DNA from: JAENWH01 sp038248745
Lineage (GTDB): Bacteria; Bacillota; Clostridia; Peptostreptococcales; Anaerovoracaceae
Assembly: GCA_038248745.1 (NCBI GenBank)
Contig: JBBRXC010000059.1
Span: forward strand, 1-9,611
DNA: 9,611 nt
Direction: 5' to 3'
Shown here piece after piece: positions 1 to 6,046 of the stretch. Numbering within the stretch: the stretch's first letter is position 1; every line of letters starts with the position of its first letter. Both the position numbers and the translations under genes were made by a program. The notes under the pieces are model-generated. The model saw nothing but the letters and a program-made list of their open reading frames with translations. It was not told the origin of the DNA and did not search any database.

Positions 1-1
1 T

Positions 2-112
2 ATAGGACCTACAAGAATGAAATATGATGAAGTAATTTCGGTTATTGAATTCATGACGGAAAATCTAAGTGAGAGCTTTAAGCTAACAGGAGGGAATGAA
101 GAGAATGAATAG
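2..112 (+). CDS. hrcA: Heat-inducible transcription repressor HrcA, C-terminal end (partial)
   Basis: Only the last 36 codons and the stop (TAG, 110-112) are in the window; the gene begins upstream, and position 1 is the last base of the preceding codon. The visible peptide opens with IGPTRMKYDEVISVIEF, which matches the conserved HrcA C-terminal pattern (GPTRM-Y--VI). HrcA is the DNA-binding repressor of class I heat-shock genes; it binds CIRCE inverted repeats and responds to GroEL availability in the bacteria studied. It is normally the first gene of the hrcA-grpE-dnaK-dnaJ operon in Bacillota, and grpE follows directly here. Its reading frame overlaps the start of grpE by a few bases, which suggests translational coupling. 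Identification rests on the short tail plus operon context; both agree. Confidence 0.9.
   Translation: MGPTRMKYDEVISVIEFMTENLSESFKLTGGNEENE
88..94 (+). promoter_or_regulatory. Ribosome binding site deciding the grpE start
   Basis: AGGAGGG lies inside the end of hrcA. The first in-frame ATG (96) is only 1-2 bases after it, too close for initiation. The next in-frame ATG (105) is about 10 bases downstream, a workable though slightly long distance. This favours 105 as the grpE start. Confidence 0.6.
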
Positions 113-653
113 AGGAAAAAAAAGTTTTAATTCAGATGATAAACTTAATCTCGAGGACATGATGGAAGATATACAAAAAGAAACAACTGAAGAGAAGAAG
201 GAAGCCATAGAGAAGGAAGTTGAAGCACAGAAAATAGAAGAAGAAGCGATGGCTGTTAAATATTTAAGACTGATGGCCGACTTTCAAAATTACAAAAGAA
301 GAGTAGAAAAAGAAAAATCAGACATTTATGCATTCGCCAACGAGAAAATCGTTATAGAATTGCTTGATGTAATAGACAACTTTGAACGGGCCCTTGCTCA
401 CCAAGGTGAAGAAGGAAGTGTTATTTCAGATGGAATGAACATGATTTACAAACAATTAAAGGCAGCGCTTGAAAAGAGTGGCCTTCAAGAAATTGATGCA
501 TTAGGGCAGGAATTTGATCCTAATTTGCACAATGCAGTAATGATGGAAGAATCTGATGAATACGAACCAGGAAAAGTAACATTAGTTATGCAAAAAGGGT
601 ATTTTTTAAATAAAAAAGTCATCAGACACACAATGGTCCGAGTGGCTAAATAG
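105..653 (+). CDS. grpE: Nucleotide exchange factor GrpE
   Basis: GrpE is the cytoplasmic nucleotide exchange factor for DnaK; it releases ADP so that the Hsp70 cycle can restart. The product is 182 residues from the ATG at 105 (185 if the ATG at 96 is used), within the usual 170-200 range. The first 50 residues are highly charged, rich in E and K, and look like the long N-terminal coiled coil. Family hallmarks follow: DFQNYKRR at 59-66, LLDVIDNFERAL at 86-97, FDPNLHNAV at 137-145 and the C-terminal beta-wing signature QKGYFLNKKVIR at 163-174. I chose 105 because of the AGGAGGG spacing. The start lies within the last codons of hrcA, so grpE is probably translationally coupled to the repressor. 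dnaK starts 18 bases after the stop. Function is certain; only the start is debatable. Confidence 0.95.
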   Translation: MNRGKKSFNSDDKLNLEDMMEDIQKETTEEKKEAIEKEVEAQKIEEEAMAVKYLRLMADFQNYKRRVEKEKSDIYAFANEKIVIELLDVIDNFERALAHQGEEGSVISDGMNMIYKQLKAALEKSGLQEIDALGQEFDPNLHNAVMMEESDEYEPGKVTLVMQKGYFLNKKVIRHTMVRVAK

Positions 654-671
654 TAAACGGAGGGAATTAAA

Positions 672-2546
672 ATGGGAAAAGTAATAGGAATTGATTTAGG
701 AACAACAAACTCATGTGTTTCGGTATTAGAAGGTGGAGAACCCATCGTAATAGCTAATGCAGAGGGCAACAGAACGACACCGTCAGTTGTAGCATTTGCA
801 AAAAACGGAGAACGATTAGTTGGAGAAACTGCAAAGAGACAGGCAATAACTAATTCAGACAGAACAATCTCATCAATAAAAAGAGAGATGGGTACAGACC
901 ATCATATCGAAATTGATGGAAAAAAATACACACCACAGGATATTTCTGCCATGATTTTAGGAAAACTGAAAGTGGACGCAGAAAGCTATCTTGGTGAAAA
1001 AGTAACAGAAGCTGTTATTACAGTACCAGCATATTTTACAGACAGCCAAAAACAGGCAACAAAAGATGCCGGTAAAATTGCGGGACTTGACGTGAAGAGA
1101 ATTATCAACGAACCTACAGCAGCTGCACTTGCCTATGGACTTGACAAAGAAAAAGATCATCACAAAATCCTTGTATATGACCTAGGGGGCGGTACCTTCG
1201 ATGTATCTGTTCTTGAAATTGGGGATGGCGTATTTGAAGTACTGGCTACAAACGGCAATAACATGCTGGGTGGAGACGACTTTGATGAAGTACTTGTTAA
1301 ATTTATCGCAGATAGCTTTGCAAAAGAAAATGGCGTTGACCTACGAAAAGATAAGATGGCGCACCAGAGACTGAAGGAAGCTGCAGAGAAAGCCAAAAAA
1401 GAATTATCTAGTTCACAGAAGGCGAACATCAATCTGCCGTTTATTACAGTAAATGCAGATGGACCACTTCATTTAGACATGGATATTACAAGAGCAAAAT
1501 TTGATCAACTGACAGCATCACTTGTTGAAAAGACAGTTGAACCAATGAGAAAAGCCATGGCAGATGCTGGCGTTACCTCTAGCGATTTGGAGAAAGTATT
1601 ACTGGTTGGTGGTTCTACGAGAATACCGGCAGTACAGGATACAGTAAAGAAAATCACTGGAAAAGAACCATTTAAAGGAATCAATCCGGATGAATGCGTG
1701 GCAGTCGGCGCAGCTATTCAGGCTGGGGTGCTTACTGGTGAAGTGCATGACGTATTGTTACTGGATGTTACACCACTTTCCCTTTCAATTGAAACACTTG
1801 GTGGCGTAGCTACCAGATTGATAGAGAGAAATACGACGATTCCTACAAAGAAAAGTCAGATATTCTCAACAGCTGCAGATAATCAGACAGCAGTAGATAT
1901 TCATGTAATGCAGGGTGAAAGAGAAATAGCCGCAGGGAATATTACTCTTGGACGTTTCCAGCTTTCAGGAATTCCACCAGCTCGTCGTGGTGTTCCACAG
2001 ATTGAAGTGACGTTTGACATCGATGCCAATGGTATCGTAAACGTCAGTGCGAAGGACATAGGAACTGGCAAAGAACAGCGAATTACAATTAGTTCATCCA
2101 CTAAACTTTCGGATGCTGAGATAAAGGCTAAGATTAAGGAAGCAGAACAATTTGCAGAAGAAGACAGAATCAAAAAAGAAGAGGTAGAGACTAGAAATAG
2201 AGCAGAAACCCTTGTCTATGAAACTGAAAAATCATTAAAGGATATTGAGGCAAAACTTTCAGAGGAAGAAAAAACCAGAATTAATGATGCGAAAGATGCT
2301 GTTTCAAAGGCTCTCGAAGGAAACAATATGGAAGAAATCAAAGAAACTACAGAAAAATTAACGGAAGAATTCCATACTATTTCTGCAAAAATGTATGAAC
2401 AGGCGCAGGCTGAACAAGGTCAGAACCCTGATATGTCTGGGGGCATGGGTGGAGACACTGGTGAAGATAATGACTCAGAACAGGCAAAAGATGATAACGT
2501 TGTAGATGCTGAGTATGAAGTTGTAGATGAAGAGAAAGATAAATAA
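672..2546 (+). CDS. dnaK: Molecular chaperone DnaK (Hsp70)
   Basis: DnaK is the ATP-dependent Hsp70 chaperone; it binds exposed hydrophobic segments of client proteins and cycles with DnaJ and GrpE. The 624-residue product is full length. Actin-like ATPase motifs are present: IGIDLGTTNS near residues 5-14, DLGGGTFDVS from D170, and VGGSTRIPAVQ with G313-G314. The interdomain linker DVLLLDVTPLSL starts at D360, followed by the beta-sandwich substrate-binding domain and the helical lid from about residue 480. The tail is a Gly/Met-rich stretch followed by an acidic end with DAEYEVVDEE, the usual regulatory C-terminus. Near residues 75-90 the protein lacks the insertion found in proteobacterial DnaK, which fits a Gram-positive origin. 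GGAGGG at 659-664 with a 7-base spacer supports the start. It is cotranscribed with grpE, and a promoter and CIRCE-like repeat follow the gene. Confidence 0.99.
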   Translation: MGKVIGIDLGTTNSCVSVLEGGEPIVIANAEGNRTTPSVVAFAKNGERLVGETAKRQAITNSDRTISSIKREMGTDHHIEIDGKKYTPQDISAMILGKLKVDAESYLGEKVTEAVITVPAYFTDSQKQATKDAGKIAGLDVKRIINEPTAAALAYGLDKEKDHHKILVYDLGGGTFDVSVLEIGDGVFEVLATNGNNMLGGDDFDEVLVKFIADSFAKENGVDLRKDKMAHQRLKEAAEKAKKELSSSQKANINLPFITVNADGPLHLDMDITRAKFDQLTASLVEKTVEPMRKAMADAGVTSSDLEKVLLVGGSTRIPAVQDTVKKITGKEPFKGINPDECVAVGAAIQAGVLTGEVHDVLLLDVTPLSLSIETLGGVATRLIERNTTIPTKKSQIFSTAADNQTAVDIHVMQGEREIAAGNITLGRFQLSGIPPARRGVPQIEVTFDIDANGIVNVSAKDIGTGKEQRITISSSTKLSDAEIKAKIKEAEQFAEEDRIKKEEVETRNRAETLVYETEKSLKDIEAKLSEEEKTRINDAKDAVSKALEGNNMEEIKETTEKLTEEFHTISAKMYEQAQAEQGQNPDMSGGMGGDTGEDNDSEQAKDDNVVDAEYEVVDEEKDK

Positions 2547-2571
2547 ATATATGGTAAATCTGTTGTAACCT

Positions 2572-2580
2572 TGTTATAAT
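2572..2580 (+). promoter_or_regulatory. Extended -10 promoter upstream of dnaJ
   Basis: TGTTATAAT matches the extended -10 consensus TGnTATAAT exactly. The -35 region 17 bases upstream (TGGTAA, 2552-2557) matches TTGACA at only 3 of 6 positions, as is common for extended -10 promoters. Transcription would start near 2587, just before the CIRCE-like inverted repeat, and would read into dnaJ. In AT-rich DNA a chance match is possible, but the exact nine-base form lying between two genes and next to an operator-like repeat supports the call. Confidence 0.5.
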
Positions 2581-2590
2581 TGGTTTGGGT

Positions 2591-2623
2591 GTCAGCACTC
2601 CTCTTCAGAGAGGGGTGCTTGAC
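2591..2623 (+). promoter_or_regulatory. CIRCE-like inverted repeat / stem-loop between dnaK and dnaJ
   Basis: A strong hairpin: 2595-2604 pairs with 2609-2618 (10 bp with one G-T wobble, TCAG loop), and after a one-base bulge at 2619 the stem continues with 2591-2594 pairing to 2620-2623. The left arm TCAGCACTC (2592-2600) matches the CIRCE half-site TTAGCACTC at 8 of 9 bases. The right arm (2613-2621) matches GAGTGCTAA at about 6 of 9, and the spacer is 12 rather than 9 bases. No T-run follows on either strand, so it is not an ordinary intrinsic terminator. It could be a degenerate HrcA operator just downstream of the promoter, or an mRNA processing or stability hairpin separating dnaK from dnaJ. 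Confidence 0.5.
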
Positions 2624-2656
2624 TAAGTATTGAAATTTGACTAGAAGGAGGCTGAA

Positions 2657-3817
2657 ATGGCGGAGAATAAAAGGGATTTTTACGAGGTCCTTGGCGTAAA
2701 TAAGGGAGCAAGTGATGATGAAATAAAAAAGGCTTATAGAAAAATGGCCATGAAATATCATCCGGATAAAAACCCAGGAAATAAAGGGGCTGAAGATAAA
2801 TTCAAGGAAGCCAACGAAGCATATAGCATTCTTTCTGATGCTGATAAAAAAAATAAATATGATCGGTTTGGTCATGCTGGAGTCGATCCAAATGCAGGAT
2901 ATGGAGGCTTCGGTGGCGCTGGAGGCTTTGGCGGTGCAGGTGGCGCAGGCAGCGGAGGTTTCGAAGATATCTTTGATATGTTTGGTGGCATGTTTGGCGG
3001 TGGTGGCACGCAAAGAAGAAGAAATGGCCCGATAAAGGGTAGAGATTTACAGCAATCGATGGGTATTTCTTTTAATGAAGCGGCTTTCGGAACGAAAAAG
3101 CAAATTCAGATCAATAAATTTGTAAATTGCCAGCCTTGTAGCGGAACAGGTGCCGAAAAGGGCACGTCAAAGAGTACCTGCGCTAAATGTAATGGATCTG
3201 GCGAAGTCAGAACTGTCAAAAGTACACCATTTGGACAGTTTCAAAGTTCGGCACCTTGTGACAGATGTAATGGAACAGGTGAGACTATCGATCATCCTTG
3301 TAGTACGTGTGGAGGTTCAGGTAAGGTCAGAAAAACAGTCACTCTCTCTGTAGATATACCAGCCGGTGTTGATAACGATTCTGTTATTTCCATCAGAGGG
3401 CAAGGTGAGCCAGGTTCAAACGGCGGACCGAATGGAGATTTTTATGTTGTCGTTTCTGTTACGCCACATAAGATGTTCAAGAGGAACGGAAGTGACTTGA
3501 TTCTTGAAATGCCAATATCATTTACACAGCTGGCATTGGGAGACGATATAATAGTACCAACGTTAAGTGAAAAAATATCCTATAAAATTCCAGCCGGGAC
3601 CCAGCCTGATACAGTATTCAGGATTAAAGGGAAGGGTATAAAGTCTATTAAAACTGGTAAAATTGGGGATTTGTATATAAAAGTTGATCTAGAAATTCCG
3701 ACAAAAATGACTGCTGATCAGAAGAAAAAACTAAAAGAACTTGCGGATGTTTTGGGACATGAAAGTTATATAAAGAAAAGTAAATTTGCTGAAACAATGA
3801 AAGAGCTGTTTAAATAA
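2657..3817 (+). CDS. dnaJ: Chaperone protein DnaJ (Hsp40, type I)
   Basis: DnaJ delivers unfolded clients to DnaK and stimulates its ATPase in the cytoplasm. The 386-residue product has the full type I architecture. The J domain spans about residues 6-70 with the catalytic HPD at 35-37. A Gly/Phe-rich linker follows at about 78-125. The zinc-binding domain starts at C158 and carries four CxxCxGxG repeats (CQPCSGTG, CAKCNGSG, CDRCNGTG and CSTCGGSG, the last at C215). The C-terminal client-binding domains follow. All eight zinc-ligand cysteines are present. AAGGAGG at 2645-2651 with a 5-base spacer supports the start. The gene follows dnaK after 110 bases that hold a promoter and CIRCE-like hairpin, so it may be made both from the operon and independently. 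Its stop codon lies within a terminator-like hairpin. Confidence 0.99.
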   Translation: MAENKRDFYEVLGVNKGASDDEIKKAYRKMAMKYHPDKNPGNKGAEDKFKEANEAYSILSDADKKNKYDRFGHAGVDPNAGYGGFGGAGGFGGAGGAGSGGFEDIFDMFGGMFGGGGTQRRRNGPIKGRDLQQSMGISFNEAAFGTKKQIQINKFVNCQPCSGTGAEKGTSKSTCAKCNGSGEVRTVKSTPFGQFQSSAPCDRCNGTGETIDHPCSTCGGSGKVRKTVTLSVDIPAGVDNDSVISIRGQGEPGSNGGPNGDFYVVVSVTPHKMFKRNGSDLILEMPISFTQLALGDDIIVPTLSEKISYKIPAGTQPDTVFRIKGKGIKSIKTGKIGDLYIKVDLEIPTKMTADQKKKLKELADVLGHESYIKKSKFAETMKELFK

Positions 3818-3825
3818 ACAGCTCT
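3802..3825 (+). terminator. Terminator-like hairpin overlapping the dnaJ stop codon
   Basis: GAGCTGTTTA (3803-3812) is the exact reverse complement of 3815-3824, with an extra A-T pair at 3802/3825; in practice the loop would open to about 4-6 bases. The stop codon TAA (3815-3817) lies in the right arm. The following TATATTCTTGTTT is T-rich but broken, so termination is probably partial, letting some transcripts continue into prmA. Confidence 0.5.
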
Positions 3826-3878
3826 ATATTCTTGTTTAGGCAAGCGACGTATTGGCAGCACATGATTAACATATTAAC

Positions 3879-3884
3879 AGGGGG
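3879..3884 (+). promoter_or_regulatory. Ribosome binding site deciding the prmA start
   Basis: AGGGGG lies 4 bases before the ATG at 3889. A longer in-frame start at 3832 would add 19 residues with no resemblance to the PrmA N-terminus and no ribosome binding site, and would begin next to the dnaJ hairpin. The start at 3889 is therefore preferred. Confidence 0.75.
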
Positions 3885-3888
3885 AAAA

Positions 3889-4863
3889 ATGAAATATATT
3901 GAAACCGTCATTTACACCAGCATAGACGGAATAGAGCTAGTTAACAATATGCTTAAGGAAATGGGTATCGAAGGAATAATTATTGAAAACCCAAAAGATT
4001 TGGAAGATTTTTTGGATAAAAAAAATTCGTATGACTGGGATTATATTGATGATAAGGTAATGGCACTCAAGGATGTTGAACCAAATATAAAGTTTTATCT
4101 CGAGCCGACAAAAAAAGGGCACAAGTTGCTTGATGCAATCAAAATAAAAGTGATGATGCTGAAAAGTAAAGAGTTAGAAGGAGCTTTTGGTCCAGATGTA
4201 ACCCTTGGAAGAATGTATGTTGAGGATAAACTGGTAGATGATGATGACTGGAAGGAAAACTGGAAAGAATTTTTTAAAACAGTAAGAGCAACGGAAAAAA
4301 TCGTCATTAAACCTTCATGGGAAGAGTATATAAAAGAAAACCAGGATGATTTAATTATTGAGATTGATCCTGGCATGGCATTCGGAACAGGAACTCATGC
4401 CACAACATCCCTTTGTCTCAGACTTATTGAAAAATATCTAAAAAAAGATGATTATGTTCTGGATGTTGGCTGTGGTTCAGGTATTCTGTCGATTGCGTCA
4501 TCATTACTGGGTGCCAAAAAAACACTGGGTGTGGATATAGACCCAATTGCCGTGGCAATATCAAAGGAAAATGTTGAGCTAAACAAACTATCTGATTCGG
4601 TTGATATTATTAAGGGAGATTTGGCGAAGGGCGTTAGCTTCAAGGCAGACATTGTCGCCGCAAATTTGATGGCAGATCTGGTCATCATGCTGACAGAGGA
4701 TGTAGCAAAGCATCTGAATAGAGATGGTATATATATTTCATCCGGGATTTTGATAGAAAAACAATTTGCTGTTGCAGAAAAAATCAAAAAATGTCACTTT
4801 GAAATTATGGAGATTCTTGAGCAGGATGGCTGGTGTGCAATCGCAGCCAGATATAGAGGATAA
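3889..4863 (+). CDS. prmA: Ribosomal protein L11 methyltransferase PrmA
   Basis: PrmA transfers methyl groups from S-adenosylmethionine to lysine side chains and the N-terminus of ribosomal protein L11. From the ATG at 3889 the product is 324 residues, close to the usual 290-320, and begins MKYIETVIYTSIDGIE like other PrmA proteins. The first 150 or so residues form the L11-recognition domain and linker. The family signature DPGMAFGTGTHATT starts at D160. The SAM-binding glycine motif VLDVGCGSGILSIAS contains G194, followed by the acidic GVDIDP and the NLMADLV segment where active-site residues of this family lie. The gene sits between dnaJ and rsmE, as in Bacillus subtilis (yqeT). Its stop at 4861 is 3 bases before the rsmE ATG, so the two are cotranscribed and probably coupled. 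Confidence 0.97.
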   Translation: MKYIETVIYTSIDGIELVNNMLKEMGIEGIIIENPKDLEDFLDKKNSYDWDYIDDKVMALKDVEPNIKFYLEPTKKGHKLLDAIKIKVMMLKSKELEGAFGPDVTLGRMYVEDKLVDDDDWKENWKEFFKTVRATEKIVIKPSWEEYIKENQDDLIIEIDPGMAFGTGTHATTSLCLRLIEKYLKKDDYVLDVGCGSGILSIASSLLGAKKTLGVDIDPIAVAISKENVELNKLSDSVDIIKGDLAKGVSFKADIVAANLMADLVIMLTEDVAKHLNRDGIYISSGILIEKQFAVAEKIKKCHFEIMEILEQDGWCAIAARYRG

Positions 4864-4866
4864 AAT

Positions 4867-5622
4867 ATGAGCAGATTTTTTGTGACCCCAGAAAATGTGG
4901 GAAACGCTTGCATCTCAATAACAGAAAAAGAAGATATTCATCATATTACGAAAGTATTAAGATTGAAAAAGGGCGATGAAATAGATGTTTCTGACAGTGT
5001 AGCGTGGGAATACAAGACTGAAATAATGAGTCTGACCAATGAATATATAGAGGTAAAAATTCTAGACAAGCAAAAGTTCTCCAGGGAACCAGAAGTTAAA
5101 ATATCTCTTTTTCAAGGTCTGCCCAAGCAGGGCAAAATGGAACTGATCATTCAGAAGGCAGTAGAATTAGGGGTTTTCAAGATCATTCCTGTATTTACAG
5201 ACAGGTCTATTGTAACAGACAATGGAAAAATGGGAAAAAAGATTGAACGCTGGCAGAAAATAGCTGATGAAGCGGTGAAGCAGTGTAGAAGGGGAATTAT
5301 ACCCAAAATTTCTGAAGAATTGAAATTCAAAGAAATGCTTGGTAAATTTGAGGATTTTGATTTAGTGCTTTTCCCTTATGAAAATGAAGAAAATCGATCC
5401 ATTAAGAAAGCACTTCAGTCTTTTCAGTCCCTTCAGTCTCTTCCTGAAAAACCCTGGAAGGTTGCCATTATCATCGGACCTGAGGGAGGATTTTCAGAAA
5501 AAGAAGCGATTGCATTAAAGGCCATTGGGGCTGATTGTGTCACTTTGGGAAAGACAATATTAAGGACTGAAACAGCAGGTATTGCAGCGATTGCAATGGT
5601 TATGTATGAATTGGAACTGTAA
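4867..5622 (+). CDS. rsmE: 16S rRNA (uracil1498-N3)-methyltransferase RsmE
   Basis: RsmE methylates N3 of U1498 in 16S rRNA, near the decoding site, in the small subunit. The product is 251 residues, normal for the family (about 240-255). It opens with MSRFFVTPE, typical of RsmE, and the first 70 or so residues form the PUA-like RNA-binding domain. The SPOUT methyltransferase domain follows, with GLPKQGKMELIIQKAVELGV in its first half and the trefoil-knot SAM-binding motifs GPEGGFSEKE (G204 onward) and LGKTILRTETA (227-237). An unusual run LQS-FQS-LQS at 183-191 is encoded by a 9-bp tandem repeat and lies in a variable loop before the knot. AGAGGA at 4855-4860, inside the end of prmA, is the ribosome binding site. 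A strong terminator follows, so the unit ends here. Confidence 0.97.
   Translation: MSRFFVTPENVGNACISITEKEDIHHITKVLRLKKGDEIDVSDSVAWEYKTEIMSLTNEYIEVKILDKQKFSREPEVKISLFQGLPKQGKMELIIQKAVELGVFKIIPVFTDRSIVTDNGKMGKKIERWQKIADEAVKQCRRGIIPKISEELKFKEMLGKFEDFDLVLFPYENEENRSIKKALQSFQSLQSLPEKPWKVAIIIGPEGGFSEKEAIALKAIGADCVTLGKTILRTETAGIAAIAMVMYELEL
5413..5439 (+). repeat. In-frame 9-bp tandem repeat within rsmE
   Basis: Three consecutive copies, CTTCAGTCT, TTTCAGTCC and CTTCAGTCT, lie in frame and encode Leu-Gln-Ser, Phe-Gln-Ser, Leu-Gln-Ser at residues 183-191 of RsmE. The next codons (CTT CCT) begin a degraded fourth copy. The first and third copies are identical, which suggests recent duplication by strand slippage. 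Confidence 0.8.
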
Positions 5623-5655
5623 ATTAGTATATAATATAAATATAAATTGAATTAA

Positions 5656-5692
5656 AAAAGATCCGTTATATAAAATTTATAACGGATCTTTT
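5656..5692. terminator. Two-way intrinsic terminator between rsmE and the asnB unit
   Basis: A GATCCGTTATA arm at 5660-5670 pairs perfectly with 5678-5688 around a 7-base loop. Four flanking A-T pairs (5656-5659 with 5689-5692) extend the stem to 15 bp. On the + strand the hairpin ends in TCTTTT; on the - strand it ends in a run of six T (complement of 5654-5659). It can therefore stop transcription from both rsmE (+) and the small membrane gene (-), which converge here. Confidence 0.9.
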
Positions 5693-5704
5693 CAGCGTCA
5701 TGAA

Positions 5705-6046
5705 TTAAAATATTCTTATGTTTACAAAAAGTGTGACGATTAAATAAGAAAAACCGGCGATGATAGATGAAAACGCGATCACCTTTGATTTGATTTTAGA
5801 TTCTTTTGAGAAGAATGCCATGGACGTTATCCATGAAAGAATCAGGGCAATCAGCGCAATGACTGTCATCTGGCTAATGACATAAGCATAACCTCTGAAT
5901 AAATAGCATAAAATGGCAACAACGAGGACACAGATCACATATTTTAACAAATTCCCGTGATTGAAAATTACTGGGAGGAGGAAAGTTGCCCAAATGATGC
6001 CGATTAGTAGGCATTTGCCGATTAAAATAAATAAGTCAGTATACAT
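5705..6046 (-). CDS. Small four-helix membrane protein, function unknown
   Basis: I do not recognise a family. The 113-residue product is almost wholly hydrophobic, with four likely membrane helices at about residues 5-27, 33-52, 56-79 and 88-110. Short polar loops separate them; the one between helices 3 and 4 (KESKIKSK) is basic and probably cytoplasmic. There is no cleavable signal peptide, no cysteine pair and no obvious catalytic motif. The ATG begins right after the asnB stop codon with zero spacing. AAAGGA (6054-6059) inside the last asnB codons is 7 bases upstream, so translation is very likely coupled to asnB. The gene ends just before the shared terminator. The coupling suggests a partner role to AsnB or to the envelope, but that is inference. 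A real gene is likely given the ribosome binding site, full-length frame and position. Confidence 0.75.
   Translation of the reverse strand: MYTDLFILIGKCLLIGIIWATFLLPVIFNHGNLLKYVICVLVVAILCYLFRGYAYVISQMTVIALIALILSWITSMAFFSKESKIKSKVIAFSSIIAGFSYLIVTLFVNIRIF

Noticed and set aside
2591..2623. Intrinsic terminator after dnaK
   Set aside because: The stem is strong, but neither strand has a T-run after it. A regulatory or processing hairpin fits better.
2420..3013. 197-codon open frame on the - strand across the dnaK-dnaJ junction
   Set aside because: It is antisense to two certain genes, its product is low-complexity with no recognisable domain, and it has no operon context. It is a shadow of dnaK and dnaJ codon use.
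3852..3880. Possible promoter for prmA (TTGGCA, 5 of 6 to the -35 consensus)
   Set aside because: No acceptable -10 element lies 16-18 bases downstream; TAACAG matches only 3 of 6.
3832..3888. Upstream extension of prmA from the ATG at 3832
   Set aside because: It has no ribosome binding site, adds residues unlike the PrmA N-terminus and starts beside the dnaJ hairpin. The ATG at 3889 has AGGGGG at the right distance.
5623..5655. TATA-rich run (TATATAATATAAATATAAA) after rsmE as a promoter
   Set aside because: It leads directly into a strong terminator with no + strand gene behind it, so the -10-like matches are a product of AT richness.
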